From contig NZ_FNIB01000004.1 in NCBI RefSeq assembly GCF_900103805.1, positions 1 to 64,000 of the forward strand: a stretch of DNA of 64,000 nucleotides, written 5' to 3'. Source of the DNA: Cryobacterium flavum (GTDB taxonomy: Bacteria; Actinomycetota; Actinomycetes; Actinomycetales; Microbacteriaceae). The position numbers and the translations under genes were made by a program. The notes beneath the pieces are model-generated. The model was not told the DNA's origin, did no database searches, and saw nothing but the letters and a program-made list of their open reading frames with translations. Below are positions 1 through 7,949 of this stretch, piece after piece; the first letter of the stretch is position 1; each line of letters opens with the position of its first letter.

Positions 1-283
1 CATCCGTTTCGGTACGCCAGCGACCCGTTGCCAAGGTCGGTCTCGGCGCGCACACCGATGTCGGTGGTGGCGCGTGCGCGGTTAATTGGTACTGGGCCCC
101 ATCGACCTTGCGGCCGAGCCCCTCCAACGCCGCGAGAACCGCAACAGCTTCAGCATCGTCGAGGTGACCGAACCGCACCTCGTCAAACGCTGCTGCCAGA
201 ATGGCACCGGCCTGAGCCACCGCTTCAACGCGAGAACCCTGCGGCATCGAGCCGGCTGTGGCGGGCGGGGCGGTGAGGGTCAT
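1..283 (-). pseudogene. DUF222/13E12-family N-terminal fragment, frameshifted, cut by window edge
   Basis: The gene reads leftward from an ATG at 283 with a clear Shine-Dalgarno (GAAGGAGG) 10 nt upstream. The first ~65 codons give a hydrophilic helical region (VAVLAALEGLGRKVDGAQYQ) typical of the start of DUF222 proteins, which usually carry a C-terminal HNH nuclease domain. Near 82-87 the frame fails: frame 0 becomes a low-quality Pro-rich string, while the next frame continues plausibly (RARATTDIGVRAETDLGNG). Adding one base restores a single frame. The C-terminal part lies outside the window. The other DUF222 relic at 20376-22020 is similarly damaged. The family call is from pattern recognition, moderately sure; whether the lesion is biological or a sequencing error cannot be told here. 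Confidence 0.6.
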
Positions 284-396
284 GGCGTCGGTGCCTCCTT
301 CACCCACAATTATAGCCGAAATCGCCCCTAAAGGCGAGAGAATCTCAGTAAAATATCGATGAGACTTCAAAAGTTTCTTCTTATCCGCGAGAGTGA

Positions 397-435
397 GTGA
401 ACGGATACTTCAGCAGTCCTGAAACAACCGTTCAC
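397..435. repeat. Nested inverted repeat
   Basis: Outer arms GTGAACGG (397-404) and CCGTTCAC (428-435) enclose an inner pair TTCAG/CTGAA with a 5-nt loop. It lies between the leftward lipoprotein gene and the leftward DUF222 relic. It could fold as a hairpin (terminator or processing site) or be an operator. The rest of the 284-562 gap shows a weak GC hairpin near 521-540 (GCCCCG...CGGGGC), a candidate terminator for the lipoprotein gene, and no gene. Confidence 0.45.
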
Positions 436-562
436 CCGCTTTCGAGACCAGTCCGGACGGCGCAGACGGTTCTGCCGCGCGCTCTCCGCATGGCCTCCAT
501 CGAGGCGCTCAGAGATACCCGCCCCGTCATCGGCGGGGCCTTGGCGCTCTGCATCGAACGGG

Positions 563-1521
563 CTAGGCGATGACGTCGAGGCCCTGGTTCGTGTAGAGCT
601 GGATATTTGAATTCATACCGATGACCTGATCGTTGCTGTCCAGGCCGAAACCCAGAACGGTGTTCCCGGTCATGATGAAGAACGAGTTGTCCGCCCGTCA
701 AAGAGTTCGGGGTTGGAGGCTCGCAGAGCATCTGCGCTCTTGACGGGGTCGGCCGCGAGCACCAGCGCGACAATCTGGGCATCCGTCGCAACGAACGTGC
801 TCGTTGAGCTGAATCTGAAGATCAGATTCAGCTCGCCTCCGTCTGGCTCTTCGGCGTACACCCGATCCAGACGTACGACGGTGCTCGACGCGCGGGCGCC
901 TCCGTCGCGCGCAAGCGGGGCCGGCAGAATGTCGGTGACGACGAAGGCTGCCCTTCCGAGCACGGCACCGTCGTTATCGATCGCATTCTGAAACTTGGGT
1001 TGCCAATCGGTGGTGATGTAATCGGAGTTCGCCGCAAACCACTCGGCCGGGGCGACGCTGTAGTTGTCGAGCCGACTGCTGTCCAGAACCTCTTCGGTGA
1101 GAATGCGCAGGGCGGCCGGCAAGGCTTCCCTGGCATCGTCCTCGGTGAAGCCGAATTCGGCCAGGGTCTCGAAGTCGGTCTTGGTGGAGTCGTAGACGGC
1201 TGCCTCAGCCGTGGGGCTGATCGTGGTGTGGCAGTAGGTGCCGAACTCGTCGGTCACGTCTTCCAGGCCGACCACGTCGCCGTAGTCCAGTGCGAGTTCG
1301 GAACTGCAGCCTGCGCGTGCGGCGGCAGTCGGCTGCGCGGTCTGCTCAGCAGGTGTGCCATCCGTTTCGTCGTTCGTGACGGCGGCGCACCCGCCGAGTC
1401 CGGCCAAGAGAATACCGGACACAGCGATTGCCAGTGCAGACCGGCTGATTCCGCGAACCGTTCTGCCGGATCGTGCTTCGCTGAACTCCTCGTGCATGCT
1501 GTACTTATTTTCAACAATCAT
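563..1521 (-). pseudogene. Putative secreted lipoprotein with an interrupted frame
   Basis: The protein starts at 1521 (MIVENKYSM...), has a hydrophobic segment and a lipobox (LAGLGGC), then a Thr/Ala-rich linker and a ~230-residue extracytoplasmic domain rich in acidic residues with no recognised fold. The main frame runs into a stop near 670 after NPELFDG. Around 694-696 a missing base would join it to a second frame reading DNSFFIMTGNTVLGFGLD and ending at a TAG at 563-565; with one base added the total is exactly 319 codons plus stop. The continuation looks like genuine protein. The start codon is preceded by a run of nine G on the coding strand, the only Shine-Dalgarno-like sequence present. 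Likely a membrane-anchored lipoprotein of unknown role. Confidence 0.6.
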
Positions 1522-1529
1522 TATTGCGT

Positions 1530-1538
1530 CCCCCCCCC
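1530..1538. repeat. Homopolymeric C9/G9 tract at the lipoprotein start
   Basis: Nine consecutive C on the plus strand (G9 on the coding strand) lie about 9 nt before the start of the leftward lipoprotein gene and would serve as its ribosome-binding region. Tracts of this length can slip during replication and alter expression. Confidence 0.8.
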
Positions 1539-1602
1539 GAGCTGTCTTTGTCCTACCGTACGGGAAGATTTCGCCACGATTCGCCGGTACCCTGGTGCTG
1601 AT

Positions 1603-1659
1603 CTCGAGGCAGGCCGCAGCGCAAATTCTCGAGGCAGGCCGCAGCGCAAATTCTCGAGG
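1603..1659. repeat. 25-bp tandem repeat, about 2.3 copies
   Basis: Two exact 25-bp units (1603-1627 and 1628-1652, each starting CTCGAGGCAGGCC) are followed by a partial third (CTCGAGG, 1653-1659). They sit directly upstream of the putative nadE -10 box, where a -35 element or operator would be expected. Confidence 0.9.
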
Positions 1660-1664
1660 ATTGC

Positions 1665-1670
1665 TAGATT
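1665..1670 (+). promoter_or_regulatory. Putative -10 box (TAGATT) of nadE
   Basis: TAGATT fits the actinobacterial TANNNT -10 pattern and ends 5 nt before the nadE ATG, implying a leaderless mRNA. No convincing Shine-Dalgarno is present. Confidence 0.5.
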
Positions 1671-1675
1671 CAAGT

Positions 1676-2497
1676 ATGCGAGAACTCCAGGCGCGAATCA
1701 TCGCGGAACTCAACGTCTCACCCACCATCGACCCGGCCGCCGAAGTACGCCGCCGGGTGAAATTCCTCAAGGAATACCTCAAGCACACGGGTGCCCAGGG
1801 GCTCGTGCTCGGCATCAGCGGCGGCCAGGACTCTACCTTGGCCGGTCGGCTGTGCGCACTGGCCGTCGACGAACTCACCGCAGAGGGGTATCCGGCCACT
1901 TTTGTCGCCGTGCGCCTGCCCTACGCGGTGCAGCGCGACGAAGCGGATGCCCAACTCGCGTTGGAATTCATCCGCCCGCCCTCGCAGGCCACCTTCAACA
2001 TTGAGCTCGCCGTCGATGGATTCGAGAGCGAATTCCTGGCGAGCCTCGACGTGGCCATGACCGACTTCACCAAGGGCAACGTCAAGGCCCGCTCCCGCAT
2101 GATCGCGCAGTATGCGGTGGCCGGCCAGCTCGGCCTGCTCGTGGTCGGAACCGACCATGCGGCAGAGGCCGTCACCGGCTTCTTCACCAAGTACGGCGAC
2201 GGCGGAACCGACATTCTGCCGCTCACCGGACTCACCAAGCGCCAGGGCCGCGCCCTGCTGATGGAGCTGGGTGCGCCCGGACAGCTCTACCTGAAGGACC
2301 CCACCGCTGACCTGCTCGACCACACTCCCGGCCAGACCGACGAGGCCAATCTCGGTCTGCAGTACGAGCACATCGACGATTTCCTGGAGGGTCGGCCCGT
2401 CGACGACGAGGTGGCCGAGGCCATCGAGGCGCGCTACCTCAGCACCGAGCACAAGCGACGGGTGCCGGCCTCACTGTTTGATGAGTGGTGGCAGTAG
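1676..2497 (+). CDS. nadE: Ammonia-dependent NAD+ synthetase
   Basis: 273 residues, the usual length of the bacterial ammonia-dependent enzyme (E. coli NadE 275). It amidates nicotinate adenine dinucleotide to NAD+ using ATP and NH3, the last cytosolic step of NAD synthesis. The adenylation P-loop SGGQDS is at residues 48-53, and the conserved downstream elements ([29 protein letters not shown]) are all visible. No glutaminase domain is present, so free ammonia is the likely donor. The ATG at 1676 was chosen because it gives the standard N-terminus ([12 protein letters not shown]) and follows a TAGATT -10 box by 5 nt. A strong hairpin follows. Confidence is high. Confidence 0.97.
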   Translation: MRELQARIIAELNVSPTIDPAAEVRRRVKFLKEYLKHTGAQGLVLGISGGQDSTLAGRLCALAVDELTAEGYPATFVAVRLPYAVQRDEADAQLALEFIRPPSQATFNIELAVDGFESEFLASLDVAMTDFTKGNVKARSRMIAQYAVAGQLGLLVVGTDHAAEAVTGFFTKYGDGGTDILPLTGLTKRQGRALLMELGAPGQLYLKDPTADLLDHTPGQTDEANLGLQYEHIDDFLEGRPVDDEVAEAIEARYLSTEHKRRVPASLFDEWWQ

Positions 2498-2510
2498 GCC
2501 CAACATAAAG

Positions 2511-2550
2511 AACGAGCCGGTCAGCGCTGGGAAGCGCCGACCGGCTCGTT
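2511..2550. terminator. Bidirectional hairpin terminator
   Basis: Arms AACGAGCCGGTC and GACCGGCTCGTT (12 bp), extended by a GCGCT/AGCGC inner stem around a short loop, lie between convergent nadE and the leftward membrane-protein gene. T-rich ends are present on both sides, so it can serve both genes. Confidence 0.85.
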
Positions 2551-2563
2551 TCTTGTGTCGCGA

Positions 2564-3313
2564 CTACAGGGTCGGGGCCGCCGAGGAACGCGTGAGCGGG
2601 TCGGTGCCGCGAACCTCGAGCTTGTTGACGTCGTCGAGCAGACGCTGGGTTTCCGCCCCGGCGTCCGACGCGGATGGCGGCGTGCGATTGACGGCTGCCG
2701 GGGTGAGCGGCGCGACCCGCACGGGCGCCGGTGCCGAATCGGCGGCGTTGTACTGGTCGTGGTGCTGCTGCGCCACCCACGCTTCCTGCTCGGCGAGCAG
2801 GCTCTTCTCGGTGGAGGAATTCTGCGACTTCCAGCGATCGAGATCCCCCTGGAAGATTTTGCGGGCGCGAGCCGGCTTGTTCTGCCACTCGACCAGGCGG
2901 TCACGAAACTCGACCAAGGCCGGTTCCAACTGGTAGCCGAAGGTAGCTGAGGTGCGCTTGAGCTCGTAGAGCTCGTGAGCAGCCCAGTTGGCGGCAATTC
3001 CCGATCCGCGAATCGGCAGCAACCGCACCTGAATGTCGGCCTGGCCGACCGCCCGGTCGCTCATGACCTGCTCCTGCGGTGTCAGCGAATTCCAGACGGA
3101 TGCCTCGGTCGCGGCATCGACGAGGGTCGCGATCGCCGCCACTTTGATCTCGCGATCTCGCTGGGTGATGAGCCGTTTGACGGCCCCGCGCGAGATCAAC
3201 GCGGCCAGCACGCTGGCAATGACGATTGCGCCGATGAACACGACCGCGGTAAAAACCATCGGTTGGGTGCTCACGTCGGTAAACCAGGCTACGAAGTTAT
3301 TCCACCATTCCAT
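2564..3313 (-). CDS. Conserved membrane-anchored protein of unknown function
   Basis: 249 residues. One transmembrane segment (about residues 18-42, TAVVFIGAIVIASVLAALI) is followed by a long cytoplasmic helical region with conserved-looking Trp/Arg residues (RDRLVEWQNKPARARKIFQG, residues ~130-150) and a disordered Pro/Ser-rich tail. No enzymatic motif is visible. Proteins of this layout occur in Microbacteriaceae without assigned function. The start fits a leaderless transcript: TAAAAT (3321-3326) lies 7 nt before the ATG and there is no Shine-Dalgarno. Transcribed convergently with nadE across a shared hairpin. Real gene, function unknown. Confidence 0.75.
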   Translation of the reverse strand: MEWWNNFVAWFTDVSTQPMVFTAVVFIGAIVIASVLAALISRGAVKRLITQRDREIKVAAIATLVDAATEASVWNSLTPQEQVMSDRAVGQADIQVRLLPIRGSGIAANWAAHELYELKRTSATFGYQLEPALVEFRDRLVEWQNKPARARKIFQGDLDRWKSQNSSTEKSLLAEQEAWVAQQHHDQYNAADSAPAPVRVAPLTPAAVNRTPPSASDAGAETQRLLDDVNKLEVRGTDPLTRSSAAPTL

Positions 3314-3320
3314 GTGCTGG

Positions 3321-3326
3321 ATTTTA
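3321..3326 (-). promoter_or_regulatory. Putative -10 box (TAAAAT), leaderless
   Basis: TAAAAT on the minus strand, 7 nt upstream of the ATG at 3313. Confidence 0.5.
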
Positions 3327-3399
3327 TCCGCGCCGACCCCTGTTTTCGGGGATCAGACACGGCGTGCCCCCAACCCACTCTCTGGAACACGTAGCCTCG

Positions 3400-3675
3400 T
3401 CACCGGAAGCAGTCCACAGCATCGTCGATGCGACAGAACACACCGAGTTCGCGCGTGCGGGTCGCGAAGACGACGCGCCTGGCGCTGAACCGGTCGCCGT
3501 CAGCGCCGCCGGTACCAGCACCGCCTTTATCGGCACTAACCTCGCGTTCGATATAGCCGACGACAGCGCCGACCGGGTCGACGATGCGCCACAGCCCGTC
3601 GCGCACGAGGACGAACCGGCGGCCACGTACTGCTGGAAATGCTGAGTGAGTAACGGGTGCGATGAGAGTGGTCAT
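3400..3675 (-). CDS. Small conserved hypothetical protein
   Basis: 91 residues, no signal peptide. The segment RRFVLVRDGLWRIVDPVGAVVGYIER (residues ~19-44) looks like a small beta-rich domain and the C-terminus reads FSARRVVFATRTRELGVFCRIDDAVDCF. The ATG at 3675 is preceded by AAGGAG at good spacing, which supports expression. I do not recognise a family. It lies divergent from msrA across about 150 nt. Confidence 0.6.
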   Translation of the reverse strand: MTTLIAPVTHSAFPAVRGRRFVLVRDGLWRIVDPVGAVVGYIEREVSADKGGAGTGGADGDRFSARRVVFATRTRELGVFCRIDDAVDCFR

Positions 3676-3831
3676 GAGTGCTCCTTACGTACTGGTTCAG
3701 CGGTAACCCGGCCGGCCGCGGGTATTTCTCTTACCGTATGGACGACCACCGACATGCGCTTTCGGCGAACAGACGGCCAGGGTGCCGGATCAGCCTGTGG
3801 CTGCGGCGGGGGGAGGAGATAGAGTGGACGG

Positions 3832-4356
3832 GTGCAAACTTATGTGGTCGCAGGTGGATGTTTCTGGTGTCTCGATGCTGTGTATCGGGTGCTACGTGGA
3901 GTGAGCGACGTGGTGTCGGGGTATACCGGCGGCTCGACCGCCAACCCGAGCTACGAAGCGGTCTGCACCGGGCGCACCGGGCATGCCGAAGCCGTTGCCG
4001 TGACCTTCGACCCTGACGTCATTCCGGCCAGCGTCATTCTTGACGTGTTCTTCACGCTGCATGACCCCACCCAGCTCAACCGTCAGGGTAACGACGTCGG
4101 AACCCAGTACCGGTCGGCCATGTTCTACACCGACGACGCTCAGAAGCAGCTTTTTGAAACGGCCCGCGACCGGGCGACCGAATGGTGGGGCTCCGGCATC
4201 ACGACCACGATCGAGCCGCTCGGCGACTACCACGAGGCCGAGGACTACCACCAGGACTTCTTCAACAAGAACCCCGGGCAGGGCTACTGCATGGCCGTCG
4301 CCGTGCCGAAGGTCAACAAGATCCGCAAGTCGTACTCCCAATACCTGGTCAGCTAG
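3832..4356 (+). CDS. msrA: Peptide-methionine (S)-S-oxide reductase
   Basis: 174 residues beginning at GTG 3832. It reduces the S-epimer of methionine sulfoxide in proteins, repairing oxidative damage in the cytosol. The MsrA signature GCFWC (catalytic Cys at residue 10) is followed by SGYTGG and NPSYEAVCTGRTGHAE, then DPTQLNRQGNDVGTQYRS, all diagnostic. A resolving-type Cys lies near the C-terminus (GYCMAV). A purine-rich GGGAGGAG 13 nt upstream is a slightly distant Shine-Dalgarno. No msrB is adjacent. The 4357-4563 gap to ssb holds no gene I can support. Confidence 0.97.
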   Translation: MQTYVVAGGCFWCLDAVYRVLRGVSDVVSGYTGGSTANPSYEAVCTGRTGHAEAVAVTFDPDVIPASVILDVFFTLHDPTQLNRQGNDVGTQYRSAMFYTDDAQKQLFETARDRATEWWGSGITTTIEPLGDYHEAEDYHQDFFNKNPGQGYCMAVAVPKVNKIRKSYSQYLVS

Positions 4357-4563
4357 CCTCTCCTCCCCAATCGGTGAATAGCTGAATTCTCCACGGATTT
4401 CCGCGGTTTCAGTCGGGTCGTCGTTTCGGGCGGCACACTCACTGTGTGCGACCCGGGTTCAACGAAGACTGGCACGAGTTGTTGTTCCCGGGTCGTGTGC
4501 GCCGGCGGTTCGCATGGCGCCGCGAGTGTGCGTGTTCACGCGATCACCGTGCCGGGAGAAACC

Positions 4564-5094
4564 ATGAGCGACAGCATCACAATATCCGGCGTTATTGGCA
4601 CCGTTCCCCACCTGACCTTCGGCAAGAACGGGACCCCGATCACCTCCTTTCGGCTGGCCTCCCGCCAGAGCCACCGTGACAAGGCCAAAGACGAATGGAT
4701 CGTCGACGAAAGCTGCTGGTATTCCGTCACGACCTTTCGACAGCTGGCCACGAATGCGGGAAAATCGCTCAGCAAGGGCGAGCACGTTGTCGTCACCGGA
4801 CGGCTGGTCATTCGCCAATGGAACAACGCCGAAAAATCTGGGACGTCCGTTGAGATCATTGCTGATTCTGTCGGCCACGACCTCGCCTGGTACACCACGA
4901 CGCCGGTGCGTAGCGGGGTACCGGCCCGTGACGCCGCGGACCAGACCGAGCCGGAACCGGTCGAATCCTTCACATCGGTCGAATCGGCCACGGCATATGA
5001 GACCGATCTTGGCCCCATCGACCGGTCCGGAGACGGGTTTGTCCCCGTCGACACCGATGCCGATCAGGACGCGTATGCGCGTTTAGACTCGTAG
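4564..5094 (+). CDS. ssb: Short single-stranded DNA-binding protein (paralogue type)
   Basis: 176 residues from ATG 4564 (Shine-Dalgarno GGGAGA 6 nt upstream). The first ~110 residues are an SSB OB fold: SDSITISGVIGTVP, ITSFRLASRQ, SWYSVTTFRQLATN (here CWYSVTT), GEHVVVTGRLVIRQW. The rest is acidic and disordered. It lacks the Gly-rich linker and the conserved DDDIPF tail of housekeeping SSB, and it is not in the rpsF-ssb-rpsR context, so it is probably an accessory SSB (SsbB-like) used in recombination or DNA uptake rather than the replication protein. That functional assignment is inference. Confidence 0.85.
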   Translation: MSDSITISGVIGTVPHLTFGKNGTPITSFRLASRQSHRDKAKDEWIVDESCWYSVTTFRQLATNAGKSLSKGEHVVVTGRLVIRQWNNAEKSGTSVEIIADSVGHDLAWYTTTPVRSGVPARDAADQTEPEPVESFTSVESATAYETDLGPIDRSGDGFVPVDTDADQDAYARLDS

Positions 5095-5129
5095 CATCGT
5101 CCACGCGCGTGGACCGGGGGAGGCAGTGC

Positions 5130-5678
5130 GTGAGCGTGGCACAATCAACACGGCAGAATATGACCGTGAGAACAGCACGGTGGTCTGCACGCCGCCCGTG
5201 GTACACACTGGCAGTGGTTGGGGCCGTGCTGCTGGTCGGAGTCGGCCTGACCGCGTGCACCGGTGCCCCGGCCGAACCCCCGACCAGCGGCACGGCGCCG
5301 GCCAGCTCCTCAGCGCCGGAGCCGTCAGCAACTCCGGTGTCCGACCCGGTACTGCTGCCCGACGGCACCGCGTCCGAGAACCTCGTCTACTTCAACTTTC
5401 TCGCTGCCGCTGTCACCAAGGTCAACCCCAGCGCTGACGGGCGCGCCTACATCGACGCGCTCGTGGCCGGCGGGTTCGACCGAGCGGCCATGGAAGTGTC
5501 CTTCGATCGAACCCAGGCCGACCTGGCCGCTGACTCGATCCAGTTCTCGGTGCGATTCAATGGCGAATGCCTGATTGGGCAGATCGGGCCGGCCAGTGAC
5601 GGTTTCCACAGCGTGGTCGCACCGATTCTGTCTACTGGTTTGTGTCTCGTCGGGTCCACCCGGCAAATAGACTGGTAA
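5130..5678 (+). CDS. Lipoprotein, DUF6993-like
   Basis: 182 residues from GTG 5130, preceded by GGGGGAGG at 7 nt. The N-terminus is a signal peptide (WYTLAVVGAVLLVGVGL) ending in a lipobox (LTAC), then a Pro/Ser-rich linker, then a ~110-residue domain with two Cys (FNGECLIGQIGP and STGLCLVGSTRQIDW) that could form a disulfide. The C-terminal motif matches what I remember of the actinobacterial DUF6993 family, which has no known role. The last codons overlap the ettA -10 box; ettA starts 5 nt after the stop. Confidence 0.7.
   Translation: MSVAQSTRQNMTVRTARWSARRPWYTLAVVGAVLLVGVGLTACTGAPAEPPTSGTAPASSSAPEPSATPVSDPVLLPDGTASENLVYFNFLAAAVTKVNPSADGRAYIDALVAGGFDRAAMEVSFDRTQADLAADSIQFSVRFNGECLIGQIGPASDGFHSVVAPILSTGLCLVGSTRQIDW
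5668..5673 (+). promoter_or_regulatory. Putative -10 box (TAGACT) of ettA
   Basis: TAGACT sits inside the final codons of the preceding lipoprotein gene, 10 nt before the ettA ATG. It would give ettA its own promoter and a leader of only a few nucleotides. Confidence 0.4.
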
Positions 5679-5683
5679 ATATT

Positions 5684-7366
5684 ATGGCCGAATTTATTTA
5701 CTCAATGGTCCGCGCTCGCAAGGCGATCGGCGAAAAGCTGATTCTTGACGACGTCACCATGTCCTTTTTTCCCGGTGCCAAGATCGGTGTGGTCGGCCCG
5801 AACGGTGCCGGAAAGTCCACGATCCTCAAGATCATGGCGGGCCTGGACACCCCCAGCAACGGTGAGGCGAGACTCTCGCCGGGCTACACCGTCGGCATCC
5901 TCATGCAGGAGCCGCAGCTCGACGAGAGCAAGACCGTGCTGGAGAACGTGCAGGAAGGCGTCGGCCCGATCAAGGCCAAGGTCGATCGCTTCAATGAGAT
6001 CAGCCTCGCCCTCGGCGAACCCGACGCCGACTTCGATACCCTCCTCGCCGAAATGGGCGTGCTGCAGGAAGCTATCGATGCAGCCGATGCCTGGGACCTC
6101 GACTCCCAGCTCGAACAGGCCATGGATGCCCTGCGCACCCCGCCGGGCGACTCCGAGGTCTCCAACCTCTCCGGTGGTGAGAAGCGCCGGGTGGCGTTGA
6201 CCAAGCTGCTGCTGCAGAAGCCAGACCTGCTCCTTCTCGACGAGCCCACTAACCACCTCGACGCCGAGAGCGTGCTTTGGCTCGAGCAGCACCTCGCCAA
6301 GTACCCGGGCGCCGTGCTCGCCGTCACTCACGACCGGTACTTCCTCGACCACGTTGCTGAGTGGATCGCCGAGATCGACCGCGGACACCTGTACCCGTAC
6401 GAGGGCAACTACTCGACCTACCTCGAGAAGAAGCAGGAGCGTCTGCTCGTGCAGGGCAAGAAAGACGCGAAGCTGTCACGTCGTCTCGCCGACGAGCTTG
6501 AGTGGGTGCGCTCCAACGCCAAGGGCCGTCAGGTGAAGTCGAAGGCCCGCCTGGCCCGCTACGAAGAGATGGTCACCGCCGCCGAAAGCACCCGCAAGCT
6601 CGACTTCGAAGAAATCGTGATTCCGGTCGGCCCGCGCCTCGGCGCGCAGGTCATCGATGCGAGCAAGTTGGAGAAGGGCTTCGACGGGCGCATGCTCATC
6701 GAGAACCTCAGCTTCACGCTGCCGCGCAACGGTATCGTCGGCATCATCGGCCCGAACGGCGTAGGAAAGACCACACTGTTCAAGACCATCGTCGGCAAGG
6801 AACCGCTCGACGGCGGCGAACTGCGAATCGGTGAGACGGTGGATATCTCCTACGTCGACCAGGACCGCGGCGGCATCGACCCGAACAAAACCCTGTGGGA
6901 GGTCGTCTCTGACGGCCAGGACTACATCCAGGTCGGCAAGACCGAGATACCCTCGCGCGCCTACGTATCGACCTTCGGTTTCAAGGGCCCCGACCAGCAG
7001 AAGAAGGCCGGTGTGCTCTCCGGTGGTGAGCGCAACCGCCTGAACCTGGCGCTCACCCTCAAGCAGGGCGGCAACCTGCTGCTCCTCGACGAGCCCACTA
7101 ACGACCTCGACGTCGAAACGCTCGGTTCGCTCGAGAACGCGCTGCTCGAATTTCCCGGTTGCGCCGTGGTGATCACTCACGACCGGTGGTTCCTCGACCG
7201 GGTGGCCACGCACATCCTCTCGTACGAGGGCACCGACGACAACCCGGCCAACTGGTACTGGTTCGAGGGCAACTTCGAGTCGTATGAACAGAACAAGATC
7301 GAGCGGCTCGGACCGGATGCGGCCAAGCCGCATCGTTCCGCCTACCGCAAGCTCACCCGCGACTAA
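5684..7366 (+). CDS. ettA: Energy-dependent translational throttle protein EttA (ABC-F)
   Basis: 560 residues, close to E. coli EttA (555). A soluble ABC-F ATPase that binds the ribosomal E site and gates entry into elongation according to ATP/ADP ratio. Two ABC domains are visible: Walker A GPNGAGKST at residues 38-46 with signature LSGGEKRR and LLLLDEPTNHLD, and a second Walker A GPNGVGKTT with LSGGERNR and LLLLDEPTNDLD. The linker region with YEGNYSTYLEKKQ corresponds to the arm/P-site-interacting motif, and the C-terminal YEQNKIERLGPDA...YRKLTRD is the EttA hallmark. There are no transmembrane segments. ATG 5684 starts the standard MAEFIYSM N-terminus. Confidence 0.97.
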   Translation: MAEFIYSMVRARKAIGEKLILDDVTMSFFPGAKIGVVGPNGAGKSTILKIMAGLDTPSNGEARLSPGYTVGILMQEPQLDESKTVLENVQEGVGPIKAKVDRFNEISLALGEPDADFDTLLAEMGVLQEAIDAADAWDLDSQLEQAMDALRTPPGDSEVSNLSGGEKRRVALTKLLLQKPDLLLLDEPTNHLDAESVLWLEQHLAKYPGAVLAVTHDRYFLDHVAEWIAEIDRGHLYPYEGNYSTYLEKKQERLLVQGKKDAKLSRRLADELEWVRSNAKGRQVKSKARLARYEEMVTAAESTRKLDFEEIVIPVGPRLGAQVIDASKLEKGFDGRMLIENLSFTLPRNGIVGIIGPNGVGKTTLFKTIVGKEPLDGGELRIGETVDISYVDQDRGGIDPNKTLWEVVSDGQDYIQVGKTEIPSRAYVSTFGFKGPDQQKKAGVLSGGERNRLNLALTLKQGGNLLLLDEPTNDLDVETLGSLENALLEFPGCAVVITHDRWFLDRVATHILSYEGTDDNPANWYWFEGNFESYEQNKIERLGPDAAKPHRSAYRKLTRD

Positions 7367-7386
7367 CAAAAAAATAGGGAGACCGT

Positions 7387-7857
7387 GTGAAGCTGCACGT
7401 ACCGATTCGCCTGCGTTGGTCCGACCTCGACGCGTACGGTCACGTCAACAATTCTGAGATGCTGCGCCTGCTCGAGGAGGCGCGCATTCTGGCTTTCTGG
7501 GTGACCGAAGACGACGGTGCGATCGGCGCGAGCACGGCTGTGCTCGATGGACGCCCGGGTGCGGCAACGCTCACGTTGATCGCGCGGCAGGAGATCGAGT
7601 ATCTGGCGCCGGTACCGTACCTGCGTCAGCCGCTGGACGTGCGACTCTGGCTGGGCAAACTCGGCGGCGCCAGCCTCGACGTCTGCTACGAGGTGTGCAG
7701 CCCCGACGGCGTGACACCCGAGGTTCTGTACGCGCGGGCGAACACCACGATTGTGCTCGTTGATGCGGCGAGCGAACGCCCCCGCCGCATTAACGACACC
7801 GAACGCGCCGCGTGGACTCCGTACCTCGACGCGCCGATCGAGTTCGCCCGACGCTGA
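7387..7857 (+). CDS. Hotdog-fold acyl-CoA thioesterase (4HBT family)
   Basis: 156 residues from GTG 7387, with AGGGAG 6 nt upstream. The motif IRLRWSDLDAYGHVNNSEMLRLLEEAR (residues ~5-31) is the active-site helix of 4-hydroxybenzoyl-CoA thioesterase-like enzymes, with the catalytic Asp in WSDLDAYGHVNN. It probably hydrolyses short or medium acyl-CoA in the cytosol; the substrate cannot be inferred. It follows ettA by 20 nt and may be cotranscribed, a frequent arrangement in Actinobacteria. Confidence 0.88.
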   Translation: MKLHVPIRLRWSDLDAYGHVNNSEMLRLLEEARILAFWVTEDDGAIGASTAVLDGRPGAATLTLIARQEIEYLAPVPYLRQPLDVRLWLGKLGGASLDVCYEVCSPDGVTPEVLYARANTTIVLVDAASERPRRINDTERAAWTPYLDAPIEFARR

Positions 7858-7904
7858 CAATTCCCCGACTGAGCGGCCCGAGTTGCCGCGAAACCGGGTA
7901 GTAC

Positions 7905-7932
7905 TGAACCGAACACGCGTCCGTCGCGTGTT
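7905..7932 (+). promoter_or_regulatory. ECF sigma-type promoter (TGAACC-N16-CGTGTT)
   Basis: TGAACC at 7905-7910 and CGTGTT at 7927-7932 are separated by exactly 16 nt, upstream of the ECF sigma gene. As I recall it, the Mycobacterium tuberculosis SigL consensus is TGAACC-N16/17-CGT, and SigL autoregulates. The leader to ATG 7950 would be about 10 nt and contains GGGGAGG. Confidence 0.6.
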
Positions 7933-7949
7933 AAGCCGGGGAGGTAGTC

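Noticed and set aside
432-791. Open minus-strand frame of 119 codons overlapping the lipoprotein gene
   Set aside because: Arg/Pro-rich composition, no Shine-Dalgarno; it is an alternative frame of the lipoprotein region.
4446-4679. Short plus-strand frame reading RPGFNEDWHELLFPGR upstream of ssb
   Set aside because: Its first residues look protein-like but it soon becomes Arg/His-rich and overlaps ssb; no ribosome-binding site and no recognised family.
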